From: Methylomonas sp.
GTDB lineage: Bacteria; Pseudomonadota; Gammaproteobacteria; Methylococcales; Methylomonadaceae
Length of the DNA: 64,000 bases
Direction of reading: 5' to 3'
NCBI RefSeq assembly: GCF_023228165.1
Contig: NZ_JALOBS010000002.1
Coordinates: 62,001-126,000, forward strand
This document shows positions 35,244 to 43,632 of the stretch, piece by piece. Position numbers and translations under genes: made by a program. The notes under the pieces were generated by a model. That model saw nothing but the letters and a program-made list of their open reading frames with translations, made no database searches and was not told where the DNA came from. Within the stretch, counting starts at the first letter, position 1. Each line of letters opens with the position of its first letter.

Positions 35244-36200
35244 TCAGGAGTAAGCTGAAACGAAAGCGTCCATAAAATCAGAAAGCCTATCCGATTCCAA
35301 ATTATTGATTCCAGCCGCCGCCATCCTACCTCCGCCACTCGGATATTTAGCACATAATGCATCCGCACCGGCTTTATTATTCAATGGCGCTCTAACACTT
35401 ACCAAATAGCCCCCTTGCTCATTCAAACTCAAAACCGCGTGTGCGCGATTGGGATTAAGGTTTGCCAACTCATTACTCCAAACTCCACTAACACGCCGAG
35501 CCCACTTTTCGTCTGGCAGAATAAAAAGCGCCACATTTTCAGTTTTGAATTCAGCTTTTGTCCTATTGGCCAACCGCATATCATCTGTATAACCGTCCAA
35601 CAACGCCTGATAAATATCGATGCGGTCAACCATGAAATCCAACGGCGATTCATATCCGTATAAAACCCGATACAATACATCCGGGGCAAAATTTAAATCG
35701 TCAAGATTCGAACCATAGCCATTGTAATTCAAACAAATCCCAAGCTGCCTTAACGATTCAATCTGGTTCGAAGATAACTTCAAACCTTCCGCTACGGAAA
35801 AAGCCCTACCCGTCAGGTTATCGCCGAATGCTGCAGTTACTGCCCAGGCGGTAAAGCGGTGTCCTAAATGTTGATCGATTAATAGACTAGTACACACATT
35901 GGCATCTGTATTTATCAAAGCTGTCAACAGAGGGTTGATGGGAATATCCGTGGCTTGATGATGATCGGCGTAAAATACCTCTACCTGCCTTTCCAATAAA
36001 CTCATGAGTGGTTGGCGGTTTTTATCAAGTGATATATCCAGAACGTTTACACGGTCGCCCACCTTGGCGTCAACCCGTTTTAACAAGCTTATATCCCGCT
36101 TGACCCCGGTGATTAAATTCGACTCGGCGGGTTCGGCCAAACGCAATTGCAACAAGGCGCAGATTCCGTCCGCGTCACCGTTAAACACATCAAAAATCAT
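35244..36200 (-). CDS. DHH/DHHA1 family phosphoesterase
   Basis: A 318-residue protein with DHH-type metal motifs: NGDADG (7-12), LDISLD, DHH at residues 79-81 (YADHHQAT), and a C-terminal DHHA1 glycine loop GGGRMAAAGIN. NrnA-type relatives degrade short RNA or dephosphorylate pAp to AMP; others act on different phosphoesters. It starts 12 bases after cysC. CysC makes PAPS, whose use releases pAp, so a pAp phosphatase role is a reasonable inference that is not proven by sequence. Confidence 0.8.
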   Translation of the reverse strand: MIFDVFNGDADGICALLQLRLAEPAESNLITGVKRDISLLKRVDAKVGDRVNVLDISLDKNRQPLMSLLERQVEVFYADHHQATDIPINPLLTALINTDANVCTSLLIDQHLGHRFTAWAVTAAFGDNLTGRAFSVAEGLKLSSNQIESLRQLGICLNYNGYGSNLDDLNFAPDVLYRVLYGYESPLDFMVDRIDIYQALLDGYTDDMRLANRTKAEFKTENVALFILPDEKWARRVSGVWSNELANLNPNRAHAVLSLNEQGGYLVSVRAPLNNKAGADALCAKYPSGGGRMAAAGINNLESDRLSDFMDAFVSAYS

Positions 36201-36212
36201 TTAAAACCCGCC

Positions 36213-36827
36213 TTATATTCCTCTTGAAACGATACCGCGTCCCTCTAGGAGCAACAGTATTTGCTCGACACACGCCTCCAAACAATGCTTTCCAGTATCG
36301 ACTTTCAATTCCGGTTTTTCAGGTTCCTCATAAGGAGATGAAATGCCGGTAAAATGTTTAAGTTCCCCTTGTCTAGCTTTTTTATACAAGCCTTTGACAT
36401 CGCGTTCTTCGCAAATTGACAGGTCGCAACTACAGTAAATTTCAATAAAATCGCCGTGCGGCACCAACTTTCTGGCCAGATTACGCTCCGCCCGAAACGG
36501 CGAAATAAACGCTGTTAGCGCGATAGTTCCCGCTTCCAACATCAATTTAGCCAGTTCGGCAATCCGGCGGATATTTTCCCGCCTATCTTGATCAGTAAAA
36601 CCCAAATCGCCGCACAAGCCATGTCTGACATTGTCGCCATCGAGTACAAAGGTTCTGCAACCCAATTGATGTAATCGTTCTTCGACGGCATGCGCCAGGG
36701 TTGATTTGCCTGCTCCCGATAAACCGGTAAACCATAAAATTACCGACTTATGTCCGTTTTGCTCCTCCCGCCTCCCCCTTGTTACCGTCGAGTGATGCCA
36801 AACAGTATGGGCACTTTGTTTTTTCAT
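36213..36827 (-). CDS. cysC: Adenylylsulfate (APS) kinase
   Basis: A 204-residue kinase that phosphorylates APS to PAPS. It has the P-loop GLSGAGKST (35-43), FVLDGDNVRHGLCGDLGF and the IRRIAELAKLMLEAGTIAL and FISPFRAER segments typical of CysC. No cysD, cysN or cysH is in the window. Neighbours are a DUF2845 gene upstream and the DHH phosphoesterase downstream. Without cysH nearby, the PAPS may serve sulfotransfer or assimilation. Confidence 0.94.
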   Translation of the reverse strand: MKKQSAHTVWHHSTVTRGRREEQNGHKSVILWFTGLSGAGKSTLAHAVEERLHQLGCRTFVLDGDNVRHGLCGDLGFTDQDRRENIRRIAELAKLMLEAGTIALTAFISPFRAERNLARKLVPHGDFIEIYCSCDLSICEERDVKGLYKKARQGELKHFTGISSPYEEPEKPELKVDTGKHCLEACVEQILLLLEGRGIVSRGI

Positions 36828-36877
36828 AAGGGTATCAATTTAAGACACGCAGTTTTAATAATGAGAGTTAAACTTTA

Positions 36878-37201
36878 TCAGCGCCCATACTCCAAATTTT
36901 CAATCTTTTTCAAAACGCCGTTTTCGAACTGTAAAAACTGCTTGAACCTCCTGGAGCCGAAGTTATAAACCCACTCGTCTATAACAATCTCCTCATATTG
37001 ATCCAACTCCAATGCACCGTAGGGATGCCGCAGGCGGCTAGCCCTCATACCATAACGCCTGTCGGTCCATTCTGGCTCACCGCACTTTTCCAATACATCA
37101 AACTTATAATCACCTATCTGCACCAGCTTTCGACCACAACGAAATGCCAGCGCATCTGTCGACGCCAAAATCAGACAAAGTATAAGCAGTAAGCGTTTCA
37201 T
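36878..37201 (-). CDS. DUF2845 family secreted protein
   Basis: A 107-residue protein with a signal peptide (MKRLLLILCLILASTDALA) and the small DUF2845 domain, FRCGRKLVQIGDYKFDVLEK then CGEPEWTDRR. Two cysteines, C22 and C40, could form a disulfide. Function unknown. It lies nine bases after the SoxYZ-like gene and is co-transcribed. Confidence 0.8.
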   Translation of the reverse strand: MKRLLLILCLILASTDALAFRCGRKLVQIGDYKFDVLEKCGEPEWTDRRYGMRASRLRHPYGALELDQYEEIVIDEWVYNFGSRRFKQFLQFENGVLKKIENLEYGR

Positions 37202-37210
37202 CGATTCCCT

Positions 37211-38038
37211 TTAAGGGGCGACCGCATACTGATGGGAATAACTAGCGCCTTTATCGCATACCTTTCTACTGGTAGGCGATTCGCAGGAAATATCGCTGAA
37301 TTCGGCTTTCAGCTCGCCCGGTTTATCCGGCACAAAATAAAAGCGGAAATTGGGGTCGGCACTGATAGCAATATCGATTTTGGCGTTTAATACCGGCTTG
37401 TCGTTAAAAGTGACTTTTAATTGGTCAATGAAGTGCGATTTTCTAACATACCGCGTCATCTGGTCCATCTGCATACCGGTCAGGTTAGGATGACTGATCA
37501 TCAACTGAGCCTGCGTCGGTTGGCCGGTTTTCAACCCTTCATCCAAACGAAACTTGACTTTGCCCAAGCGTTTCATGGCCTCATCCAAATCCGCGCCAAC
37601 CGGAGCGGAACAACCGCCACTGGCTTTGACGAATTTTTTAGTCATGGTCAGTTTGCCATCATTAGTTTCGGCAATCGCGCGGATATTGCTGTATGTATTC
37701 ACCCGCACCCGCATGGCCAAGTCCGCTTTTCCGCTTTCCGGGAAAAACTCGAATTCGCCTACAAACGGAAACGGATTTTTGTCTACAAACACCCAAATTT
37801 TTTTGATGTATTTGTCTTGGGTTTGCGGCATTTTACTAATGACTTTGACGGGCACGATCGCAGGATCTTCCGCTCGGTAAGGCGCCTCCAATTCGATTAC
37901 CGCATCCGATTCCTCGATGGTTTTGCCGGCGAAAAACTGCGTCTTCAGGGTATTATTCCAGGTAATGTCATCACCTTCGGCCAACGCTAAAACCGGCAAC
38001 AGCAAAAATAACAAAGCAAAGTTAGATAATTTCTTCAT
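37211..38038 (-). CDS. Quinoprotein dehydrogenase-associated SoxYZ-like carrier
   Basis: A 275-residue periplasmic protein with a signal peptide (MKKLSNFALLFLLLPVLALA), a SoxY-like N-terminal half ending KKFVKASGGCSAPVG, and a SoxZ-like C-terminal half (LMISHPNLTGMQMDQMT, FYFVPDKPGELKAEFSD). The GGCS cysteine corresponds to the SoxY carrier site. This fused family (TIGR04557-like) occurs with PQQ-dependent alcohol dehydrogenases in methylotrophs and is thought to take part in a redox or maturation relay. It pairs with the SoxH-like hydrolase 24 bases upstream. Confidence 0.88.
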   Translation of the reverse strand: MKKLSNFALLFLLLPVLALAEGDDITWNNTLKTQFFAGKTIEESDAVIELEAPYRAEDPAIVPVKVISKMPQTQDKYIKKIWVFVDKNPFPFVGEFEFFPESGKADLAMRVRVNTYSNIRAIAETNDGKLTMTKKFVKASGGCSAPVGADLDEAMKRLGKVKFRLDEGLKTGQPTQAQLMISHPNLTGMQMDQMTRYVRKSHFIDQLKVTFNDKPVLNAKIDIAISADPNFRFYFVPDKPGELKAEFSDISCESPTSRKVCDKGASYSHQYAVAP

Positions 38039-38062
38039 AATTCTCCCTCGATCGTTAATAAT

Positions 38063-38977
38063 TTAGTCTTCCCATTCAAGTTCCGCAAAGGCTATGGTGA
38101 CGTTTTTTCGGTGAAATTGTTCAAACAATTGCCAGTTATTTTTTGCCGATAAGCCCACGCGCTCGATGGCGTACTCCAAGGTTTTTCCGTGCTTGATCAT
38201 GACTTTGATTTCGCCAGCCAATTGCTCTAAATAGGCTTTTTGCGGTTGCAGACTGACCGGCCAATCTTTAACTAACCGACCGTGCCCGGGTATAACCAGT
38301 TTGTAATGATTTTTCTCCAGACGCTGCAATTCTTTCAACCAACCTCTGATACTGCCGTCAATCACTGGAATATGTTCCAAAAACAGCAAATCTGCCAACC
38401 AGAGGGTATCGGTATTTTTATCGTAAACACTTAAATCATTATCGGTATGCGCGGAAGGGTGGGCCGTTAACACCAACTCACGGTTACCGAGATTTAAATT
38501 CATTGTCTGTTTGACCTGTAAATCGGGGGGAATAATATTGTCCGGACCGACTCTAATATCCAACACCTCATCCGCTCTACTCAAATAATAAGGTGCACGG
38601 GTAGCCATGGCCCGCGCCAGCTTGTAATGACCGACAAAGCGCACACCCTTTTCTTTGAACGCCCTATTTCCATAAATATGATCCGGGTGTACATGGGTAT
38701 TAATCACGTAACATATCGGTTTTGACGTCGCATTTTTAACAGCCTTACGTAACGCCAAACCTTGCTGCGGACTGCCTCCGCTATCAATAATCGCCACGCA
38801 GTCGTCACCGACAATAAAACCGATATTGGCGATTTCACCGTGATTCTCGCGATCGGGCCAGTGATGTTCGGAAACATGAACAAACACACCGGGAGCAGCT
38901 TCCGTTACCGGTAAGGCCGGTAGCGCCCAGCAGGCAGCATTTATCAATAAACCTATCCAGACAACCAGTAAGCGCAT
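38063..38977 (-). CDS. Quinoprotein relay system zinc metallohydrolase (SoxH-like)
   Basis: A 304-residue periplasmic metallo-beta-lactamase-fold protein. A signal peptide ends near LPALP. Metal ligands are in NTHVHPDHIYGN (HxHxDH), SAHTDNDLSVY and IPGHG. It resembles the quinoprotein relay metallohydrolase group (TIGR04559-like) and SoxH of sulfur-oxidation clusters. Adjacent to the SoxYZ-like carrier, and eight bases from the deformylase gene. The substrate is unknown. Confidence 0.88.
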   Translation of the reverse strand: MRLLVVWIGLLINAACWALPALPVTEAAPGVFVHVSEHHWPDRENHGEIANIGFIVGDDCVAIIDSGGSPQQGLALRKAVKNATSKPICYVINTHVHPDHIYGNRAFKEKGVRFVGHYKLARAMATRAPYYLSRADEVLDIRVGPDNIIPPDLQVKQTMNLNLGNRELVLTAHPSAHTDNDLSVYDKNTDTLWLADLLFLEHIPVIDGSIRGWLKELQRLEKNHYKLVIPGHGRLVKDWPVSLQPQKAYLEQLAGEIKVMIKHGKTLEYAIERVGLSAKNNWQLFEQFHRKNVTIAFAELEWED

Positions 38978-38985
38978 ATCTCACC

Positions 38986-39513
38986 TTAAGCCGCAATTCT
39001 TTTGAAAAACTCGGATTCTGAAATAATATCTTGATTGGTTTCGACCCTATCCAGATACACCAACCCCTGCAAATGATCGTATTCGTGCTGAAATACGCGG
39101 GCGGGGAAGTTCTCTAAAACCATCTGCCTCGGCTGCCCATTCGCGTGTTGGTAATCCACTTGTATGGACCGGTAGCGAGGCACTAAGGCACGAATACCGG
39201 GCACACTCAAACAGCCTTCCCAATCCTTGAGTAAACAACTATCCACTACCCGAAAGCGCGGATTAACCATCACGACAGGCGCCATTTCGGGTGCGTTTGG
39301 ATATCGTGTAGTAGGCCGCGATGCGACGATGATGATCTGCCAGGATGCACCAAGTTGCGGCGCGGCAATGCCGATTCCGTTACTTTCTTGCATTGCTTCT
39401 TGCAACACATCCAGCAACTCGCGGAACTTCACACCATTGAAATCATCAACCAGACGTGCTTTTTGGCGCAATACTTCCGCGCCCAATTGCACAATTTCGG
39501 ATTTTTCACTCAT
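38986..39513 (-). CDS. def: Peptide deformylase
   Basis: A 175-residue iron/zinc peptide deformylase that removes N-formyl from nascent proteins. All three motifs are present: GIGIAAPQLG (46-55), EGCLSVP with C101, and HEYDHLQG with H143 and H147. It starts at one of two adjacent ATG codons (39513 or 39516), with AGG a few bases upstream. Because it is not beside fmt, it may be a second deformylase of the genome. It heads the soxH-soxYZ run. Confidence 0.94.
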   Translation of the reverse strand: MSEKSEIVQLGAEVLRQKARLVDDFNGVKFRELLDVLQEAMQESNGIGIAAPQLGASWQIIIVASRPTTRYPNAPEMAPVVMVNPRFRVVDSCLLKDWEGCLSVPGIRALVPRYRSIQVDYQHANGQPRQMVLENFPARVFQHEYDHLQGLVYLDRVETNQDIISESEFFKRIAA

Positions 39514-39688
39514 CATAAAACCTAAGGACAAATAAATCACATCAGCCGCCATATTAGCAGAGGGCAGTATATTGTTGCTTATTAGAATTTACTCACCTTT
39601 ACTTTCGTGCGCTTTTTTGTGATATTAGCAGAGAGATAGAACAGGCGTTTATGCCGAGACATCCCCACCACATCGACCAGGAGACAAT

Positions 39689-40012
39689 ATGAAAAAAATT
39701 CAAAAAACGCCCTTTGCACTGGCAATGAGTGCGTCTTTATTACCTTTTACTGCTAACGCGGTTCAAACCGACAATAATCCCTTTGCCCTATCGGACTTGA
39801 ATTCAGGCTATATGCAAACCGCGGAAGCCGAAAAAGACGCCGCGTCTAAAATGAAAGACGGCGCCTGCGGAGAGGGAAAATGCGGCGGCCAAATGATGGA
39901 TAAAACCACCGACAAAAAAGCCATTGAAGCAGTTTGTGCCGGTAAAAAAGCCACCCCTGCATCAGGCAGCGAAAAAGCCGCCGACAGCAAAAAACCAGAA
40001 CCGACCAAATAA
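39689..40012 (+). CDS. HvfA/bufferin-like secreted Cys-motif peptide
   Basis: A 107-residue precursor-like protein. A signal peptide (KKIQKTPFALAMSASLLPFT, ANA) precedes a low-complexity Lys/Asp-rich region with KMKDGACGEGKCGGQMMDK. Cysteines are C60, C65 and C83. The EGKCGG motif matches HvfA/bufferin-type peptides, whose motif cysteines are turned into oxazolone/thioamide metal ligands by HvfB (DUF692) with HvfC. No hvfB or hvfC is near. Copper binding and modification are therefore inferences. An AGGAGA site precedes the ATG. Confidence 0.75.
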   Translation: MKKIQKTPFALAMSASLLPFTANAVQTDNNPFALSDLNSGYMQTAEAEKDAASKMKDGACGEGKCGGQMMDKTTDKKAIEAVCAGKKATPASGSEKAADSKKPEPTK

Positions 40013-40022
40013 AACCGAACGG

Positions 40023-40041
40023 CACCGGCTAAGTGCCGGTG
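40023..40041. other. GC-rich hairpin between convergent genes
   Basis: A 7-bp stem CACCGGC / GCCGGTG with a five-base loop, lying between the HvfA-like gene and the convergent iscA. It has no T-run, so it may stabilise or terminate weakly. Confidence 0.35.
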
Positions 40042-40053
40042 TCCATTCAACAC

Positions 40054-40377
40054 TCACACACTAAAACTTTCCCCGCAACCGCACATCCCTTTGACATTAG
40101 GGTTATTAAATTTAAAGGCTTCGTTAAATCCTTCTTTGGCATAATCCAACTCTATACCATTCAATTTATCCAGGTCTGTTTGCTTAACCAGCACCTTGAC
40201 ATCGAACTGATCAAACACGATTTCATCCGCTGCCTGTTCATCGGCATAATCCAACACATAAGCGTACCCCGAACACCCCGAGGGCTTTACCCCCAAACGT
40301 AAGCCTAATCCGGAACCTCGCTTTTGCATCTGTTTCTGAATTTGTTTCGCCGCGCGCTCAGTCACCGTAATACTCAT
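40054..40377 (-). CDS. iscA: Fe-S cluster assembly protein IscA
   Basis: A 107-residue A-type carrier that delivers Fe-S clusters to target enzymes. The three conserved cysteines are C35 (SGCSGYAYV) and C99/C101 (GMCGCGESFSV). It is 11 bases from the cysteine desulfurase gene. No iscU, hscA or hscB follows in this operon. Confidence 0.95.
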   Translation of the reverse strand: MSITVTERAAKQIQKQMQKRGSGLGLRLGVKPSGCSGYAYVLDYADEQAADEIVFDQFDVKVLVKQTDLDKLNGIELDYAKEGFNEAFKFNNPNVKGMCGCGESFSV

Positions 40378-40388
40378 TCTGTTCTCTC

Positions 40389-41495
40389 CTAATTTCTTGC
40401 AAGCAATGTTTTTAAAACACTGACGAATTGATCGATTTCCTGCTCGGTATTATCTTTGCCCAGACTAACCCTGACAGCCGATTTAGCCAATGAGTCATCC
40501 ACATGCATCGCGGCCAAAACCGGGCTGATTTGTGTGGAACCCACCGCACAGGCAGAGCCGCTGGATACGGCAATATTCTTTTGGTCCAACCGCATCAACA
40601 GCATTTCGCCATTAGCCGAGGAGATACCGAATTGCACGGTATTGGGCAACCGCTCCACTTGTTCGGCAAAGATCACCAGCCCTGGAATTGTTTTTAATTG
40701 TCGCTCCAGCCTGACCCTAAGGATTTGCAACTGTTTGATGCGCTCATCAAGCTCCAGCCGAGCCAATTCCGCTGCCTTACCAAATCCCACAATGGCTGCC
40801 ACGTTTTCGGTTCCAGCCCTGAGCCCGCGCTCTTGGTCGCCACCGTATAGCAAGGGCTGTATCTCGACGCCGTCTTGCCATACCAAAGCGCCACACCCTT
40901 TTGGACCGTATATTTTATGGCTGGACAGCGTCATTAAATCCACGCCCAGCCGCTTGAAACTGACCGGCATTTTACCTAAAGCTTGCACCGCATCGGTGTG
41001 CAACCATCCGCCCTTCGTCTTCACCACCTCAAGCCAACGGGCTACCGGTTGAATAGCTCCCGTTTCGTTGTTCGCCAACATCAACGATACAAAGTCACCG
41101 GCTTGTAGGCTTTGCTCCGCGGCGGTCTCAGACATAATCAAACCGGAATCATCGACTGACAGGACAGTAACCGCCTGATAATATTCAGCCCTACGAAACG
41201 CATTTTCAACAACCGAGGGATGCTCAATAGCTGAAATCCATAAGCGCCTGCCCTGCGCGCTGGCTAGGGCCAATGCATTAGCCTCGGTGCCGCCATGGGT
41301 GAACAGGATTTGCGCCGCTGGCGCATCAATCAAGGCGCCCACTTGTTCGCGAGCAGTGTCTATGGCGCTGCGGGCGATTCGCCCTAATCGATATAAGCTA
41401 GAAGGATTGCCATACAGCTGCCTAAAATAAGGCATCATGGCCTCCACCACCCGCTCATCAACCGCAGTGGTGGCGTTGTGATCAAAATAGATCAT
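40389..41495 (-). CDS. Cysteine desulfurase (NifS/IscS family)
   Basis: A 368-residue PLP enzyme that takes sulfur from cysteine. PLP lysine is K194 in SSHKIYGPKG; the persulfide cysteine is C316 in SSGSACAVGS. It opens MIYFDHNATTAVDERV. It is shorter than IscS (404 residues) and lacks the long C-terminal tail that binds IscU, so it may be a NifS-like branch member. It starts one base after iscR and precedes iscA. Confidence 0.92.
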   Translation of the reverse strand: MIYFDHNATTAVDERVVEAMMPYFRQLYGNPSSLYRLGRIARSAIDTAREQVGALIDAPAAQILFTHGGTEANALALASAQGRRLWISAIEHPSVVENAFRRAEYYQAVTVLSVDDSGLIMSETAAEQSLQAGDFVSLMLANNETGAIQPVARWLEVVKTKGGWLHTDAVQALGKMPVSFKRLGVDLMTLSSHKIYGPKGCGALVWQDGVEIQPLLYGGDQERGLRAGTENVAAIVGFGKAAELARLELDERIKQLQILRVRLERQLKTIPGLVIFAEQVERLPNTVQFGISSANGEMLLMRLDQKNIAVSSGSACAVGSTQISPVLAAMHVDDSLAKSAVRVSLGKDNTEQEIDQFVSVLKTLLARN

Positions 41496-41981
41496 TTAGG
41501 CCGATTTTCGTTCCTGTATGGTCTGAATATCAATCACATGTTCGGATTGTTTGGCCTGTCGTTTGGCAACTTCACCGACAAGCTCTCTTTCCAGTAACTG
41601 ACCCAGCGTAATTTGTTTTAGATAGCCGCGAATTTGTTCACTTAAGCCCATCCACAAATCATGCGTAATGCACGGCTGATCATTATGGCAATTCGATTTT
41701 CCGCCGCACTTGGTGGAATCGACCGGTTCGTCCACGGCCTCGATGATATCGGCAATATTGATTTCGCGCGCACCGCGGCTCAAGGTATAACCGCCACCCG
41801 GACCTCTGACGCCTTTGACCATTCCCGCCTTACGTAACCGGGCAAACAATTGCTCCAGATACGATAGTGAAATAGTTTGCCGGGTAGCAATGTCGGTTAA
41901 AGTGACGGGATGCTTTTGGCTGTGATAGGCCAGATCCAACATGGCCGTAACCGCATAACGTCCTTTGGTGGTAAGTCGCAT
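41496..41981 (-). CDS. iscR: Fe-S cluster-sensing repressor IscR
   Basis: A 161-residue Rrf2-family regulator. The cluster ligands occupy the same positions as in E. coli IscR: C92, C98, C104 and H107 (KCGGKSNCHNDQPCITHDLW). The winged helix (TRQTISLSYLEQLFARLRKA) is intact. It represses its own operon when Fe-S is sufficient; a matching site lies in the promoter at 42018-42050. Confidence 0.95.
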   Translation of the reverse strand: MRLTTKGRYAVTAMLDLAYHSQKHPVTLTDIATRQTISLSYLEQLFARLRKAGMVKGVRGPGGGYTLSRGAREINIADIIEAVDEPVDSTKCGGKSNCHNDQPCITHDLWMGLSEQIRGYLKQITLGQLLERELVGEVAKRQAKQSEHVIDIQTIQERKSA

Positions 41982-42017
41982 AAAGCCTCCTCAATTAAAC
42001 CCAGTTAAAGTAAGGAG

Positions 42018-42050
42018 ACTATAAATAAACCCAGTATTTTAGTCAAGTAT
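42018..42050 (-). promoter_or_regulatory. iscR operon promoter with overlapping IscR type 1-like half-site
   Basis: On the minus strand the -35 TTGACT (42041-42046) and -10 TATAGT (42018-42023) are separated by exactly 17 bases. The sequence ATACTTGACT spanning the -35 fits the left half of the type 1 IscR box; the right half is degenerate (ACTGGG in place of AGTC). This would let holo-IscR block its own promoter. Confidence 0.72.
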
Positions 42051-42065
42051 TACACTTTAGCAATA

Positions 42066-42815
42066 TCAGGTTTTGTCTTTAATCTGACAATCGTCCAGCT
42101 GGGGCATATTTTTTTCACCGCATTGAATCCCGGCATCATTGAGTTTTTGACACATGATTTCTATTTGTTTATCCATTTGGTGGATATGGTCCAGCATCAG
42201 ATTTATGGCGTTGGCAATTGGATCGGGCATATCGGTAGCCCCATAGGCATCAAAACCAATCTTTTGCGCCATTGCATCGCGCCTGGCTTTCTCCTGTTTT
42301 GCCTTGCCGTCGATAATATGGGCGGGAATCCCTACCACGGTGACACCATCCGGAACCGGCTTGACCACGACCGAATTGGATCCGACCCGGGCTCCCTCGC
42401 CTATTTCAATCGGCCCCAACACTTTGGCGCCCGCACCGATCACCACCCCATTTTTCAAAGTAGGATGCCGCTTACCCTTATTCCAACTGGTACCACCCAA
42501 CGTTACCCCATGATAAAGGGTGCAATCGTCGCCTATCACGGCCGTCTCCCCAATCACTACGCCCATACCGTGATCGATAAAGAAACGCCTGCCGATCTGT
42601 GCCCCAGGATGTATTTCAATCCCCGTTAACCAGCGGCCTAAAAAGGAAACATAGCGAGCAGGCCAATGCAAACCGCGCACCCACAACCATTTACTCATTC
42701 GATGAATCAAAACCGCATGAAAACCTGGATAGGTCGTCACTACCTCAAATACCGACTGCGCAGCCGGATCACGCGCAAAAACGCATTGAACATCTTCTTT
42801 AATTCGGCTGAACAT
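42066..42815 (-). CDS. cysE: Serine O-acetyltransferase
   Basis: A 249-residue enzyme that makes O-acetylserine, the precursor of cysteine. It has the left-handed beta-helix hexapeptide core IEIHPGAQIGRRFFIDHGMG, VVIGETAVIGDDC, and the SNSVVVKPVPDGVTVVG segment near the active site. The C-terminal tail extends past the usual feedback site. It sits upstream of iscR, placing cysteine supply beside Fe-S assembly. Confidence 0.95.
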   Translation of the reverse strand: MFSRIKEDVQCVFARDPAAQSVFEVVTTYPGFHAVLIHRMSKWLWVRGLHWPARYVSFLGRWLTGIEIHPGAQIGRRFFIDHGMGVVIGETAVIGDDCTLYHGVTLGGTSWNKGKRHPTLKNGVVIGAGAKVLGPIEIGEGARVGSNSVVVKPVPDGVTVVGIPAHIIDGKAKQEKARRDAMAQKIGFDAYGATDMPDPIANAINLMLDHIHQMDKQIEIMCQKLNDAGIQCGEKNMPQLDDCQIKDKT

Positions 42816-42820
42816 AGCGA

Positions 42821-43540
42821 TTACTTTAAATTGTGATTTTGAGAAAAGCGCAAGATACCGCGCAATATATCGAGTTCCTTGATATCCAACTGCGTTCTGT
42901 TAAACAGCCGCCGTAAGCGACGCATGATGGATTTGGAACGCTCCGGATGTAAAAAACCGATGTCAGCCATGGTCTGCTGTAGATGCAAATAGAACCCTTC
43001 CATCTGTTCCGCGGTCGCCAAAGGCTCCTCCCACTGATCGCCAATCGTGTTTGGATATTCCTGACCACTGGCGACAAACAATTCGTAACAAACCACCTGT
43101 ACCGCCGCCGCCAGATTTAACGAGCTGTATTCCGGATCGCAAGGAATACGTAGCAAATAATGACACAAATCCAATTCGTGATTCTTTAAACCGGAATTTT
43201 CCCGACCAAACACCAGGGCGATATTCTCTATACAGCCACGCCATCTTCCAGCGGCTTCGCGCGCGGTGACGGACGGCCAACTAATGGTTCTGTCGCGCGC
43301 GCTCGCACCTAAAACAACCTGGCAGTCGGCAATTGCATCCTGTAGTGACGAATATACACCGGCCTCACGTAACACATCGTCGGCGCCGGAAGCCCGCGCG
43401 GTAGCGTCCGCATGCGGAAACAACTTTGGCGAGACCAACCGTAACTGATCCATACCCATGTTTTTCATGGCCCGCGCCACAGCGCCAATGTTGCCGGGGT
43501 GGGACGTTTCAACTAAAACGACTTTAAAATTGGAGAGCAA
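42821..43540 (-). CDS. trmJ: tRNA (cytidine/uridine-2'-O-)-methyltransferase TrmJ
   Basis: A 239-residue SPOUT methyltransferase for position 32 of tRNAs. It has the TrmH/SpoU signatures VLVETSHPGNIGAVARAMKN, ALVFGRENSGLKNHEL and IPCDPEYSSLNLAAAVQVVC. In E. coli, trmJ also lies just before iscR, so the order is conserved with cysE in between here. The five-base gap to cysE suggests one operon. Confidence 0.95.
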   Translation of the reverse strand: MLSNFKVVLVETSHPGNIGAVARAMKNMGMDQLRLVSPKLFPHADATARASGADDVLREAGVYSSLQDAIADCQVVLGASARDRTISWPSVTAREAAGRWRGCIENIALVFGRENSGLKNHELDLCHYLLRIPCDPEYSSLNLAAAVQVVCYELFVASGQEYPNTIGDQWEEPLATAEQMEGFYLHLQQTMADIGFLHPERSKSIMRRLRRLFNRTQLDIKELDILRGILRFSQNHNLK

Positions 43541-43632
43541 AGACAGTTTCCGGCCACTAAAAAACCGGCGATTTTAACAAAAGATTTGCTATGCTATCGT
43601 AGTTTTCTAACTGCTCATTATCAATTCGATCT

